In this document: one piece after another, positions 44,575 through 52,950 of the stretch
How positions within the stretch are numbered: the stretch's first letter is position 1
How the letters are laid out: every line of letters begins with the position of its first letter
Source of the DNA: Alphaproteobacteria bacterium
GTDB taxonomy: Bacteria > Pseudomonadota > Alphaproteobacteria > TMED109
Assembly (NCBI GenBank): GCA_021296265.1
Contig: JAGWAT010000005.1
Location: 1 to 64,000, forward strand
Direction: 5' to 3'
DNA: 64,000 nt
Made by a program: the position numbers and the translations under genes
The notes under the pieces: model-generated
What the model saw: the letters and a program-made list of their open reading frames with translations, nothing else
What the model was told of the DNA's origin: nothing
Database searches by the model: none

Positions 44575-45471
44575 GTGACCATGCCGCGTGCCGCGCCGGA
44601 CTCGGTCGACGCGACGCTCGAGTTGCTGGAAGCCGGCGCGTACGTGGCCGACCGACCCTTGGCCACCGTCGTTTTCCTGACCTTGCAGATGGAACGGCCC
44701 CTGCTGCTCGAGGGGGAGACCGGGGTCGGCAAGACGGAAATCGCCAACGTGCTGGCGAAGAGTCTCGGTCGGAAACTCGTGCGTCTCTCCTGTCACGACG
44801 GGCTGGATCTCGCGAGCGCCGTCTACGAATGGAACTACCCGGCGCAGATGCTGGCCCTCCAGTCGGTGCGGGAGCACGACGATCCGCCCGACCTGTACAC
44901 CGAACCATTTTTGATCCGCCGCCCCCTCCTGGAAGCCCTGGCTAGCCACGAAGGCGCCCCGCCGGTGCTGCTCATCGACGAGGTCGATCGGGCCGACGCC
45001 CCGTTTGAGGCGCTCCTGCTGGAGTTGCTCTCGGAGTTCCGGGTCACGATCCCGGAATTCGGTACGATCGCCGCAGCCAGCCCGCCACCCGTGGTCCTCA
45101 CCTCCAACCGCACGCGGGAGATTCACGACGCTCTCAAGCGGCGCTGCCTCTACCATTGGGTGGGCTACCCGGACGCCGCCCGCGAGTTCGAGATTCTGCG
45201 GGTTCGTCAGCCCGACGCACCGGCGGCCCTGGCACAGGAGGTGGTCGCCTTTGTCCGGGAGCTGCGCTCGGCAGACCTGTTCAAACCTCCGGGCACGGCC
45301 GAAACACTGGACTGGGCGCACGCGTTGATCGCGCTGGACTGCGCCCGACTGGAAGACGACACCATCGACCGAACGCTGGGCGTGCTCCTCAAGTACCAGG
45401 ACGACATCGACCAGATCCGGGGGTCCGAGGCAGCGCGCCTCCTGTCCGAGGCGCATCGGAAAGCAGCCTGA
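44575..45471 (+). CDS. coxD: MoxR-family AAA+ ATPase CoxD
   Basis: A 298-residue AAA+ ATPase. Walker A GETGVGKT is at residues 47-54, Walker B is LLIDEVDRAD and the sensor-1 segment is VVLTSNRTREI; TAETLDWAHALIALD is a conserved C-terminal CoxD feature. In Oligotropha CoxD is needed to build the copper-sulfur-molybdenum site of CO dehydrogenase, acting with the VWA protein CoxE. GTG at 44575 or ATG at 44581 could start it. coxE begins two bases after its stop. Confidence 0.92.
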   Translation: MTMPRAAPDSVDATLELLEAGAYVADRPLATVVFLTLQMERPLLLEGETGVGKTEIANVLAKSLGRKLVRLSCHDGLDLASAVYEWNYPAQMLALQSVREHDDPPDLYTEPFLIRRPLLEALASHEGAPPVLLIDEVDRADAPFEALLLELLSEFRVTIPEFGTIAAASPPPVVLTSNRTREIHDALKRRCLYHWVGYPDAAREFEILRVRQPDAPAALAQEVVAFVRELRSADLFKPPGTAETLDWAHALIALDCARLEDDTIDRTLGVLLKYQDDIDQIRGSEAARLLSEAHRKAA

Positions 45472-45473
45472 GC

Positions 45474-46652
45474 ATGGCCGGCCCCGACCCCGCAAGCGGG
45501 CGTCGAGGCGGACACATTGCAGCGAATCTGCTCGCATTCATCCGCGTTCTTCGACGCGCCGGCATGACGCTCGGACCGGCTGACGGCATCGCTGCGGCGA
45601 CCGCCCTTCGGGCCGTCGGCCTCCGCCGGCGCGACGACGTGTACTGGGGGCTGCGCACCACCCTCGTGCGGCGTTCGGCGGACGTCGATGTCTTCGACGA
45701 CGCGTTTCGAGCGCTGTGGCAGGGAATCACCCTGGAGCCGGTCGGTCAGTCGAAGCCCTTCGGCAAGCGACGTCGCCCCGCCCCAGCGCAGCGGCGGATC
45801 GCGGAAGCCCTCGGCACCCTGCCCCCGGTCCGCAGCGGTGAGGAGAAGACTCCCACGGGCAGTGCTCTGGGCGCATCCCGCCTGGAGCAACTCGGTTCCA
45901 TCGACATCGCGGACATGAGCGTCGACGAAATGCAGGCTGCGCAGAGCGCGGTCCAGAAGCTGGTCCGGCCACTGGGGGCGATCCCCACGCGGCGCTACCG
46001 CGCCGCCCCGTCAGGCAGGGACGGAATCGACTTCCGCGGCACCCTCCGGCTGGCGGCACGGACCGGCGGCATCCCGCTGCGCCTGCAGCTTCGCCAGCGG
46101 CGAACCCGGCCGATCACCGTGGTCGTGCTGTGTGACATCTCGGGCTCGATGGCAGCCTATACCCGAATGCTGCTGCATTTCATGCACGCTCTGGGCCAGA
46201 CCCGCCGCCGGGTGTTCTGCTTCGTCTTCGGCACGCGCCTCACGGACGTCACCCGGGCCCTTCGGGTGGGAGACCCCGACCGGGCCGTGCAGCGGGCGGT
46301 GAAGCAGGTCCATGACTGGTCCGGCGGCACCCGGATCGGCGCAGCATTGCGGTCGTTCAACCGGCACTGGTCCCGCCGTATTCTCACGGACGGCGGCGTG
46401 GTCGTACTGGTAACCGACGGCCTGGAACGCGATCCCGGCGTGGACGTGGGGGCTGAAACCGCCCGCCTGCGACGCTCGTGCCGCCGGCTCGTCTGGCTCA
46501 ATCCCCTCTTGCGCTACGCCGGCTTCCAGCCACGCGCCGGCGGCATGGCCGCGATCGCGCCGCACGTTGACGAGACCCGGACAGTCCATACTCTCGACAG
46601 TCTGCGCGCCCTGGCGGACTCCCTGGCTGACGCGCCAACCCGCCAGGCATGA
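45474..46652 (+). CDS. coxE: VWA-domain protein CoxE
   Basis: A 392-residue partner of the MoxR ATPase. The N-terminal region (ANLLAFIRVLRRAGMTLGPAD) is the usual CoxE start. A C-terminal von Willebrand A domain has the MIDAS motif DISGS beginning at Asp221, with the Thr and Asp of later MIDAS motifs in SGGTRIG and VLVTDGLERD. MoxR-VWA pairs act in metal-centre assembly or activation. Its stop overlaps the next gene's start by 4 bases (ATGA). Confidence 0.92.
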   Translation: MAGPDPASGRRGGHIAANLLAFIRVLRRAGMTLGPADGIAAATALRAVGLRRRDDVYWGLRTTLVRRSADVDVFDDAFRALWQGITLEPVGQSKPFGKRRRPAPAQRRIAEALGTLPPVRSGEEKTPTGSALGASRLEQLGSIDIADMSVDEMQAAQSAVQKLVRPLGAIPTRRYRAAPSGRDGIDFRGTLRLAARTGGIPLRLQLRQRRTRPITVVVLCDISGSMAAYTRMLLHFMHALGQTRRRVFCFVFGTRLTDVTRALRVGDPDRAVQRAVKQVHDWSGGTRIGAALRSFNRHWSRRILTDGGVVVLVTDGLERDPGVDVGAETARLRRSCRRLVWLNPLLRYAGFQPRAGGMAAIAPHVDETRTVHTLDSLRALADSLADAPTRQA

Positions 46653-47044
46653 GAGCAACGAGAACTGCCATGACGGATTCCGCCCCGCACATCCAGGCAC
46701 CTGCCGATACTCAAGTAGCTCCGGCAGACGAGGTACTCGCCCAGGCGCGCCGTTGGCGCGAAACCGGCCAGGCCGTCGCGTTGGCCACGGTGGTTGCCAC
46801 ATGGGGATCCAGCCCTCGCCAGCCGGGCAGCCAGCTCGCTGTCAACGCCGACCTCGACATCGTCGGTTCGGTATCCGGCGGATGCATTGAAGGCGCCGTG
46901 ATCGGCGAGGCCCAGGCGGCCATGACCGATGGCAAGGCCCGCCTGCTGGAGTTCGGCGTGACGAACGAACGGGCCTGGGAAGTCGGACTCGCGTGTGGCG
47001 GCCGGATTCAGGTGCTCGTCGAACGGGTCGGCGAATCCCCGTGA
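46649..47044 (+). CDS. XdhC/CoxI-family protein, N-terminal domain type
   Basis: 131 residues covering only the N-terminal XdhC_CoxI domain: GQAVALATVVATWGSSPRQPG, VSGGCIEGAVIGEA and GLACGGRIQVLVE. XdhC proteins bind molybdenum cofactor and insert its sulfurated form into xanthine-oxidase-family enzymes. The Cys residues in SGGCIEG and LACGG are the conserved ones. Start may be 46649 (ATGA overlap with coxE) or ATG 46670. The C-terminal half is encoded separately by the next gene, with GTGA overlap, so the two probably form a heteromeric XdhC. Confidence 0.88.
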   Translation: MRATRTAMTDSAPHIQAPADTQVAPADEVLAQARRWRETGQAVALATVVATWGSSPRQPGSQLAVNADLDIVGSVSGGCIEGAVIGEAQAAMTDGKARLLEFGVTNERAWEVGLACGGRIQVLVERVGESP

Positions 47045-47739
47045 AGGACGCCACGCTCGCGCAAGTTCTCGAGGCCCGCGCCGGCCGCACGCCGCTCGCC
47101 GTGGTCACGCGGGTGAGCGACGGCACCCAGGGAGTGGTGACGCCTGACACCGCGGATGCTCTCCTCCCACCCGAAGCCGTGGCGGATGCGACGCGACGCC
47201 TTGCGGCCGACGAGAGCGGAACGGTGGTTGCCGGCGGGGAAACATGGTTCGTACATGCCCACACCCCGCCGTATCGAATGGTCGTGGTTGGCGCCGTGCA
47301 CATTGCCCAGCCGTTGGTCAAAATGGGCGTGCTGGCCGGTTTTGACACGATCGTGATCGACCCACGAAGCGCATTCGCTACCGCCGAGCGGTTTCCCGGC
47401 GTCCGGGTCGTCGACCTGTGGCCCGACGAGGCGATGTCCGCACTCGGTCCGGACTCCCGCACGGCCGTGATCACGCTCACCCACGACCCGAAGCTGGATG
47501 ATGCCGCCCTCAGTGTCGCCTTGCGGAGTCCCGCTTTCTTTATTGGTTCTCTCGGCAGCACGCGAACCCACGCGGCCCGGTGCAAGCGCCTCCGCCGAGA
47601 GGGTTTCTCCGATTCCGAGATTGCCCGCATCCACGGGCCGGTCGGGCTGGCGATCGGCGCGCGCGCGCCAGCCGAGATTGCCGCCGCCATCCTCGCGCAG
47701 GTGGTCAGCGTGCGCCGGGGCGGCTCGGTCACGGGTTGA
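47041..47739 (+). CDS. XdhC-family protein, C-terminal Rossmann domain type
   Basis: 232 residues corresponding to the XdhC C-terminal Rossmann-like domain: MVVVGAVHIAQPLVKMGVLAGF, IDPRSAFATAERFP, VITLTHDPKLDD and FFIGSLGSTRTHAARCKRL, ending with PVGLAIGARAPAEIAAAILAQ. Together with the upstream protein it should mature the molybdenum enzyme. GTG at 47041 overlaps the previous stop (GTGA). A split XdhC is common in alphaproteobacterial cox-type clusters. Confidence 0.88.
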   Translation: MKDATLAQVLEARAGRTPLAVVTRVSDGTQGVVTPDTADALLPPEAVADATRRLAADESGTVVAGGETWFVHAHTPPYRMVVVGAVHIAQPLVKMGVLAGFDTIVIDPRSAFATAERFPGVRVVDLWPDEAMSALGPDSRTAVITLTHDPKLDDAALSVALRSPAFFIGSLGSTRTHAARCKRLRREGFSDSEIARIHGPVGLAIGARAPAEIAAAILAQVVSVRRGGSVTG

Positions 47740-47741
47740 CG

Positions 47742-49325
47742 GTGGATTTCGGCCAGCAGCCAGCCGCGCACTGCGAAGGCGCCATCCTCGCCCATTCACT
47801 GCGGGTGGCCGGCACGCGGTTTCGCAAGGGCCGCGTACTGAGCGCCGCCGACATCGACTCCTTGCACCAAGCAGGCATCAAGCAGGTGATCGTGGCCCGT
47901 CCCGGGCCGGACGACGTGGACGAGGACACGGCGGCCTCTGCACTCGCGAGGACCTCGGCCGGCCCCGGGACTCAAACGCGAAAACCGTTCGGCGGGCGAG
48001 TCAATGTCGTTGCCACGGCGGACGGCCTCGTGCAGGTCGACGCCAACGCCATGGAGCGCTGCAACCGGGTGTCGGAAGCCATCACGATCGCGACTGTGCC
48101 TGACGGCGCGCGCGTCCGCGGCGGCGATCTCATCGCGACGATCAAGATCATCCCGTTCGCCGTACCGCGGTCCGACCTCACAGCGGCCAGCGCAGCCGCC
48201 CGGAACCTGCTGTCGATAGCACCATTCCGTCCCCTCCGCGTCGGGCACGTGCTGACGCTTCTCTCCGACACCACTCCCAAGCTCCTCGAACTCTCGCGCG
48301 CTGGTGTCGGCAACCGCATCACCGAACTGGGCGGCACGGTTGTCGAGGAACAAACCGTCCCGCACGAAGAGGCACAGCTGGCCGAAGCCCTGGCGGAGTC
48401 GCTGCGCGGTGAGCCCGACCTCGTCCTGGTGAGCGGGGCGTCAGCGATCGTCGATCGTCGGGACGTGATTCCAGCGGCCATCGAGCTCGCGGGCGGACAG
48501 GTCGATCACTTCGGCATGCCGGTCGACCCCGGCAACCTGCTTCTGCTGGGCACGTTGCGGTCGACCCGCGTCGTCGGTCTGCCCGGCTGCGCAAGGGCGC
48601 CTGCCCGCAACGGCCTCGACATGGTGCTGGAACGATTTGCGGCTGACCTCGACGTGGACTCGGCCACGGTCATCGCCATGGGGTCGGGTGGACTGCTGAA
48701 GAAATCGGCCTCCCGCCGACGTTCCAGCCGAGCTCCGAGGATCGCCGCAGTCGTGTTGGCGGCTGGCCGGTCGCAGCGCATGCGCGGCGGCAACAAACTC
48801 CTGGAATCCCTCGACGGCCAACCGCTGGTTGCGCGGGCGGCACGGGCCGCCATCGCTTCGGAGGCCGACCCGGTGATCGTCGTGACGGGCCATCAACAAG
48901 AGAAGGTAGCAGCGGCACTGGAAGGGCTGAACGTCACCCTCGCCCACAACAGCGACTTTCGAGATGGGCTGTCAGCCAGCGTCCACGCCGGACTGGCGGC
49001 GGTTCCCCCCGGACACGACGGGGCCGTCCTGATGCTGGCCGACATGCCGGACGTGGATGCCGAACTCGTCGACCGCCTGATGGCCGCGTTTGATCCGGTC
49101 GAGGGGCGCGCCATCGTCGTCGCCACCCATAGCGGAACCCGCGGTAATCCGGTCCTGTTTGCTCGCCGGTATTTTCCGGACATTCTGCGGGTGACCGGTG
49201 ACACCGGCGCCCGCCATGTAGTGGACACCAACGACGAGGCGGTCTGCGAGATCGACTGCGGCACGGACGCGCCTCTGGTTGACCTCGACACGCCGGAGGC
49301 TCTGGCCGAACGACGTCGGCAGTAG
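47742..49325 (+). CDS. Fused molybdopterin-binding domain / MobA-like nucleotidyltransferase
   Basis: 527 residues in two parts. Residues about 1-320 resemble the MoeA/CinA-type molybdopterin-binding domain (IKQVIVARPGPDDVDEDTAA, ELGGTVVEEQTVPHEEAQLA, LVLVSGASAIVDRRDVIPAA, PVDPGNLLLLG). Residues about 335-527 are a MobA/MocA-type transferase with LAAGRSQRMRGGNKLL and MLADMPDVD. MocA adds CMP to molybdopterin for xanthine-oxidase-family enzymes, so this fusion could carry both cofactor-binding and cytidylylation steps. The start is GTG 47742, or TTG 47736 overlapping the previous stop. Similar fusions are known in alphaproteobacteria. Confidence 0.85.
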   Translation: MDFGQQPAAHCEGAILAHSLRVAGTRFRKGRVLSAADIDSLHQAGIKQVIVARPGPDDVDEDTAASALARTSAGPGTQTRKPFGGRVNVVATADGLVQVDANAMERCNRVSEAITIATVPDGARVRGGDLIATIKIIPFAVPRSDLTAASAAARNLLSIAPFRPLRVGHVLTLLSDTTPKLLELSRAGVGNRITELGGTVVEEQTVPHEEAQLAEALAESLRGEPDLVLVSGASAIVDRRDVIPAAIELAGGQVDHFGMPVDPGNLLLLGTLRSTRVVGLPGCARAPARNGLDMVLERFAADLDVDSATVIAMGSGGLLKKSASRRRSSRAPRIAAVVLAAGRSQRMRGGNKLLESLDGQPLVARAARAAIASEADPVIVVTGHQQEKVAAALEGLNVTLAHNSDFRDGLSASVHAGLAAVPPGHDGAVLMLADMPDVDAELVDRLMAAFDPVEGRAIVVATHSGTRGNPVLFARRYFPDILRVTGDTGARHVVDTNDEAVCEIDCGTDAPLVDLDTPEALAERRRQ

Positions 49326-49350
49326 GTTCAGGTCCGGCCGGCGGTCCCGA

Positions 49351-49944
49351 TCAACTGAGCGATACCAGCGCCACCAATGCCGCCAACAGCCCCAGGCCCA
49401 CAACTAGGAGGGTTTGCCAATTCCGGTCCGGGACACGGGCTCGAGGTTCATCGGGCTCGGCGGTCGAAGCGGGTGCAGTCGGCGCCGCCTCAGGTGCCGC
49501 CTCCGCCCCAACCATGTCCGCAAATGAATTGAAGAACGCCGTGGAGTACTGATCCATCGCGCCACCGATCAGCCTGGAGCCCAATTGCGCCAGACGACCG
49601 CCGACACCGACATCCACCGTGTAGCTCAGTACGGTGCCCCCGTCGTCGCCTTCGGCCAGCGTTACGCGCGCGGTACCCTTTGCAAACCCCGCCGCTCCGC
49701 CCTTTCCTTCGCCGACGATGACGTAGCCCTCGGGGGGCTGGATATCCGACAACTTGACGGTTCCGGAGAACGCTGCGGACACCGGGCCCACGCGCGCACG
49801 TATGCGGGCCTCGAACGCGTCAGGACCTGCCCGGGCCAGGTGCTCGCACCCGGGAATGCACTGCCTGAGGACGTCCGGATCGTTCAGGGCATCCCAGACC
49901 CGGGGCCGTGGCGCCGGGATCTGGAACTGCCCGCTGAAATCGAT
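49351..49944 (-). CDS. coxG: CoxG-like SRPBCC-fold protein, apparent ATC start
   Basis: Residues: IPAPRPRVWDALNDPDVLRQ, CIPGCEHLAR, ARVGPVSAAFSGTVKLSDI, the CoxG/SRPBCC signature, then a Pro/Ala linker and a C-terminal membrane helix (LLVVGLGLLAALVALVSLS). CoxG anchors CO dehydrogenase to the membrane in Oligotropha. The conserved N terminus (DFSGQF) begins after an ATC codon at 49944 with AGGAG at proper spacing, and there is no ATG, GTG or TTG between it and the upstream in-frame stop. The first standard start, GTG 49791, would delete the family's first 50 residues. Either a rare ATC start or an ATG-to-ATC change. Confidence 0.82.
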   Translation of the reverse strand: MDFSGQFQIPAPRPRVWDALNDPDVLRQCIPGCEHLARAGPDAFEARIRARVGPVSAAFSGTVKLSDIQPPEGYVIVGEGKGGAAGFAKGTARVTLAEGDDGGTVLSYTVDVGVGGRLAQLGSRLIGGAMDQYSTAFFNSFADMVGAEAAPEAAPTAPASTAEPDEPRARVPDRNWQTLLVVGLGLLAALVALVSLS

Positions 49945-49972
49945 GGTCTGAGGCTCCTAACAATCCGGCCAA

Positions 49973-50359
49973 CTAGCCGCCGAACTGCTTGAGATATGCC
50001 ATGACATCCGCGCGATCATCAGGTTTCTTCAGGCCAGGGAAAATCATCTTGGAGCGGGCAACAACCTGCTTCGGATTGGTAATCCATATGTCCATCAACT
50101 CGTCGGTCCAGGTCTTGCCTTCCTCGCCGAGCGCTTTCAGGCCCTTGGAGTATTTGTAGTCCGGCCGATTGGTCCCCAGTACCGTGTTGAACACGCCCCA
50201 GAGGTTCGGACCAACCCGGTCCTTGCCCCCCTCTTCGACGGTGTGACACGCCTTGCACTTCTGGAAGACCTTCTCTCCTTTCGCGGCATCGCCTGCCGAG
50301 GCCACGCCAGAAATGGCCAAGGCACCAAGAATGGCCGCGATCGTGAGAACTCGAAGCAT
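49973..50359 (-). CDS. Soluble c-type cytochrome (class I)
   Basis: A 128-residue periplasmic electron carrier. The signal peptide ([20 protein letters not shown]) is followed by the heme-binding CKACH at residues 35-39 and the axial Met105 in [27 protein letters not shown] and [13 protein letters not shown] are typical of cytochrome c2/c550. ATG 50359 is chosen at the signal peptide; the long upstream open frame is non-coding. It has its own promoter candidate upstream, and coxG begins 28 bases after its stop on the same strand, so the two may be co-transcribed. Confidence 0.93.
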   Translation of the reverse strand: MLRVLTIAAILGALAISGVASAGDAAKGEKVFQKCKACHTVEEGGKDRVGPNLWGVFNTVLGTNRPDYKYSKGLKALGEEGKTWTDELMDIWITNPKQVVARSKMIFPGLKKPDDRADVMAYLKQFGG

Positions 50360-50682
50360 GGGTGAAAACCCTCCATCAAATGATCGAACAGAAAGCGTGG
50401 GAAGTTCGGGGCACCGCCGGCGAACTGCCGGGAGGATAGTTTTCGAATGCGGCAACGACAACACTGCATCCGAGGCACCCGGAAGCCGTCGTGCCGGGGG
50501 TCCGAGGGCCACCGAGTGCCCCCGCCGCGACGCCGCGGCTGCCGGCCGGTTCCTGGACAGGGCCACGACGGCCTGCCCTCGGACCCAGCTGCACGGTCGC
50601 GCCGGTCTCTTTACCCCGGTGCGGAGCATGGGTAGATTTTTTGTTGCGCAGGTCGATGACGGCGGGCGCGGGTACACCGGGG
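50360..50682. other. Divergent intergenic region between the cytochrome c gene and prs
   Basis: 323 bases holding the cytochrome promoter candidate (50433-50461) and presumably the prs promoter. Open frames here translate to arginine/proline-rich sequence and look non-coding. Confidence 0.5.
50433..50461 (-). promoter_or_regulatory. Candidate promoter of the cytochrome c gene
   Basis: Read on the minus strand, TTGTCG (-35, 50461-50456), a 17-base spacer and TATCCT (-10, 50438-50433), located 74 bases upstream of the cytochrome start. Both boxes and spacing fit a sigma-70 promoter. Confidence 0.5.
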
Positions 50683-51627
50683 ATGCCGCGGCCCATGCGC
50701 CTACTCGCAGGAAACAGCAACGAGCAGTTCGCGCAGGCGGTTGCGGATGAGTTGGGCCTGAGGCTCACGGCGGCCGATGTGCGCCGCTTTTCCGACGGCG
50801 AGGTGTTCGTCGAGGTGCGTGAAAACGTTCGGGGGCAGGACGTGTTCGTCCTGCAGTCCACGTCTCCGCCGGCCAACGACCACATCATGGAGTTGCTGGT
50901 CTGCATCGACGCCCTGAGACGCGCGTCCGCGGCCAGCGTCACCGCGGTCATTCCCTATTTCGGCTATGCCCGCCAAGACAGGAAGGCGGCTCCCCGCGCG
51001 CCGATCTCGGCCAAACTGGTTGCGAACCTCATTACCACGGCCGGTGCCAGCCGGGTGCTGACCATCGACCTGCACGCAAACCAGATCCAGGGATTCTTCG
51101 ACATACCGGTCGATAACCTGTACGCGGCACCGGTCATCGCCGCCGACATCCGCAGCCGGTTCGACAACGAGTCCTACGTGCTGGTATCCCCCGACGTCGG
51201 CGGCGTCGCGCGGGCGCGGTATCTCGCCGCCCGGGTGGACAGCAGCCTTGCCATCGTCGACAAGCGGCGCGAACGCGAGAACGTGTCGGAAGTCGTCAAC
51301 ATCATCGGAGAGGTTCGCGACCGGGTCTGCATCATTGTGGATGACATCGTGGATACCGCCGGGACCCTGTGCAACGCCGCGCAGGCGTTGACGTCTGCCG
51401 GTGCCAGTCGCGTTGCCTGCTACGCCACGCATGGAGTACTGTCGGGCCCGGCCGTGCAGAGGATCGATGCTTCCTCGTTGGACATGCTGCTGGTCACCGA
51501 CAGCATTGCTGTCCGTGACGAGGTTGCAAAATCGGGGAAAATCCAGACACTCTCCGTCGTCCCGCTGGTCGCCGAGGCGATTCGGCGGATTAGCGATCAT
51601 CGCTCGGTTTCCAACCTCTTCGACTGA
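50683..51627 (+). CDS. prs: Ribose-phosphate pyrophosphokinase
   Basis: Makes PRPP from ribose-5-phosphate and ATP for nucleotide, histidine and tryptophan synthesis. The class I enzyme shows [36 protein letters not shown], the flexible-loop Arg in [39 protein letters not shown] and the PRPP-binding [15 protein letters not shown]. The start is ATG 50683 or 50695 (MRLLAGN); the latter gives the more usual N terminus. 314 residues is normal. rplY follows after 32 bases, the common prs-rplY-pth-ychF order. Confidence 0.96.
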   Translation: MPRPMRLLAGNSNEQFAQAVADELGLRLTAADVRRFSDGEVFVEVRENVRGQDVFVLQSTSPPANDHIMELLVCIDALRRASAASVTAVIPYFGYARQDRKAAPRAPISAKLVANLITTAGASRVLTIDLHANQIQGFFDIPVDNLYAAPVIAADIRSRFDNESYVLVSPDVGGVARARYLAARVDSSLAIVDKRRERENVSEVVNIIGEVRDRVCIIVDDIVDTAGTLCNAAQALTSAGASRVACYATHGVLSGPAVQRIDASSLDMLLVTDSIAVRDEVAKSGKIQTLSVVPLVAEAIRRISDHRSVSNLFD

Positions 51628-51659
51628 GGCGGGGGCACCGTTCGCCCCGGGACAGATTT

Positions 51660-52325
51660 ATGCAAGACACGTCGACCATCAAAGCCGAGGTGCGCACACC
51701 TCGCGGCAAGGGCGGAGCACGGGCCCTGCGCCGACAGGGCCGGCTGCCCGCCATCATCTACGGCAGGGACTTCGAGCCTCTGGCCATCGATATTGATCTC
51801 GATTTCAGCCGCCGCGAAATCCGCCGACCGGGTTTCCGGACTCGGTTGTACGACATTGATCTCAACCGGGACTCCACGATCCGGGTGCTGCCGCACGCTG
51901 TCGCATTTCATCCGGTCACCGATGATCCGATCCATCTGGATTTTCTCCGCGTCGGTCCTGACACACGGGTCACCGTGGAGGTGCCGGTAGCATTCCTCAA
52001 CCAAGAAGTCTCCCCCGGCCTCAAGCGCGGCGGCGTGCTCAACATTGTCCGACGCACCATCAACGTTAACTGCCCGGCCGGCCTGATCCCCGAGGCGATC
52101 GAGTTCGACGTATCAGAGCTTGAAATCGGCGACAGCCTTCACATCAGCCATACCCAGCTGGATCCCGCCGTGAAGCCTACGATCGGTGACCGGGACTTCA
52201 CGGTTGCCAGCATCGTGGCACCTTCCGCCCTGGTTTCTGCCGCCACCGCCGAGGAGGAGGAAGACGAGGAAGCGGAGGAGCCCGAGACCACGGACGAGCC
52301 GGAAGACACGCCGACCGAAGAGTAA
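51660..52325 (+). CDS. rplY: 50S ribosomal protein L25 (CTC type)
   Basis: Binds 5S rRNA. The 221-residue long form has the N-terminal 5S-binding domain (GGARALRRQGRLPAIIYG, DIDLNRDSTIRVLPHAVAFH, DDPIHLDFLRV) and the C-terminal TL5/CTC domain (GLKRGGVLNIVRRTINVNCP). The last 25 residues are strongly acidic (EEEEDEEAEEPETT and beyond). It lies between prs and pth as in most proteobacteria. Confidence 0.96.
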   Translation: MQDTSTIKAEVRTPRGKGGARALRRQGRLPAIIYGRDFEPLAIDIDLDFSRREIRRPGFRTRLYDIDLNRDSTIRVLPHAVAFHPVTDDPIHLDFLRVGPDTRVTVEVPVAFLNQEVSPGLKRGGVLNIVRRTINVNCPAGLIPEAIEFDVSELEIGDSLHISHTQLDPAVKPTIGDRDFTVASIVAPSALVSAATAEEEEDEEAEEPETTDEPEDTPTEE

Positions 52326-52349
52326 CCGCCCGGTCGCGAGGCCGATCTC

Positions 52350-52940
52350 GTGGACCAGCTTTTCGTCGGGCTCGGCAACCCGGGCACGAAGTACGCTCGC
52401 CAGCGACACAATGCCGGATTCATGGCGGTCGGATCAATTGCCGCGGAGCACGGTTTCGGCCGGACGGGGCGGCGGTTCCGCGGCGCCGTTCGCTCCGGTC
52501 GGATCGAAGGCACGGCCATCCTGGCACTGTGCCCGCTTACCTGGATGAATCGGTCGGGCGAATCAGTGAACTTGGCCTGCCGTTACTACAAAGTGCCTGC
52601 AGCGCAAGTGACGGTGTTCTACGACGACCTCGATCTCGCCGCCGGGAAGGTGCGGGTTCGACGGGGAGGCGGCAGCGGTGGTCACCGGGGCATCGACAGC
52701 ATCGATCGCTGTCTCGGGCGCGACTATCGTCGGGTACGGATCGGGATTGGCCGACCGACCGGAGGAGAAGTGGCCGAACGGTACGTCCTCAGGGATTTCA
52801 GCCGCTCCGAACTGGAGTGGCTGCAACCGCTGCTGGCCGCGATGGCAGCTGCAGCGCCGCTGCTGGTGGCCGGCGAGGACGATCGCTTCATGAATCGGAT
52901 CGTGCTGGAGGCGCCGGCACCCGCAGCCACGGAGCCCTAG
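52350..52940 (+). CDS. pth: Peptidyl-tRNA hydrolase
   Basis: Releases peptides from peptidyl-tRNA that has dropped off ribosomes. The 196-residue protein has FVGLGNPGTKYARQRHNAGF with the catalytic His, then LCPLTWMNRSGESV, FYDDLDLAAGKVRVRRGG and GGHRGIDSIDRCLG. The GTG at 52350 fits the conserved start, 24 bases after rplY. ychF starts 10 bases after its stop. Confidence 0.96.
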   Translation: MDQLFVGLGNPGTKYARQRHNAGFMAVGSIAAEHGFGRTGRRFRGAVRSGRIEGTAILALCPLTWMNRSGESVNLACRYYKVPAAQVTVFYDDLDLAAGKVRVRRGGGSGGHRGIDSIDRCLGRDYRRVRIGIGRPTGGEVAERYVLRDFSRSELEWLQPLLAAMAAAAPLLVAGEDDRFMNRIVLEAPAPAATEP

Positions 52941-52950
52941 AGGAAAGGTC

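Noticed and set aside
43708-45537. Minus-strand open frame of about 600 codons
   Set aside because: Antisense to coxM and coxD, both with intact catalytic motifs; no family resemblance.
46649-47739. XdhC split into two genes as a possible frameshift
   Set aside because: The halves overlap by a clean GTGA and each has its own start; separate XdhC halves are common in such clusters.
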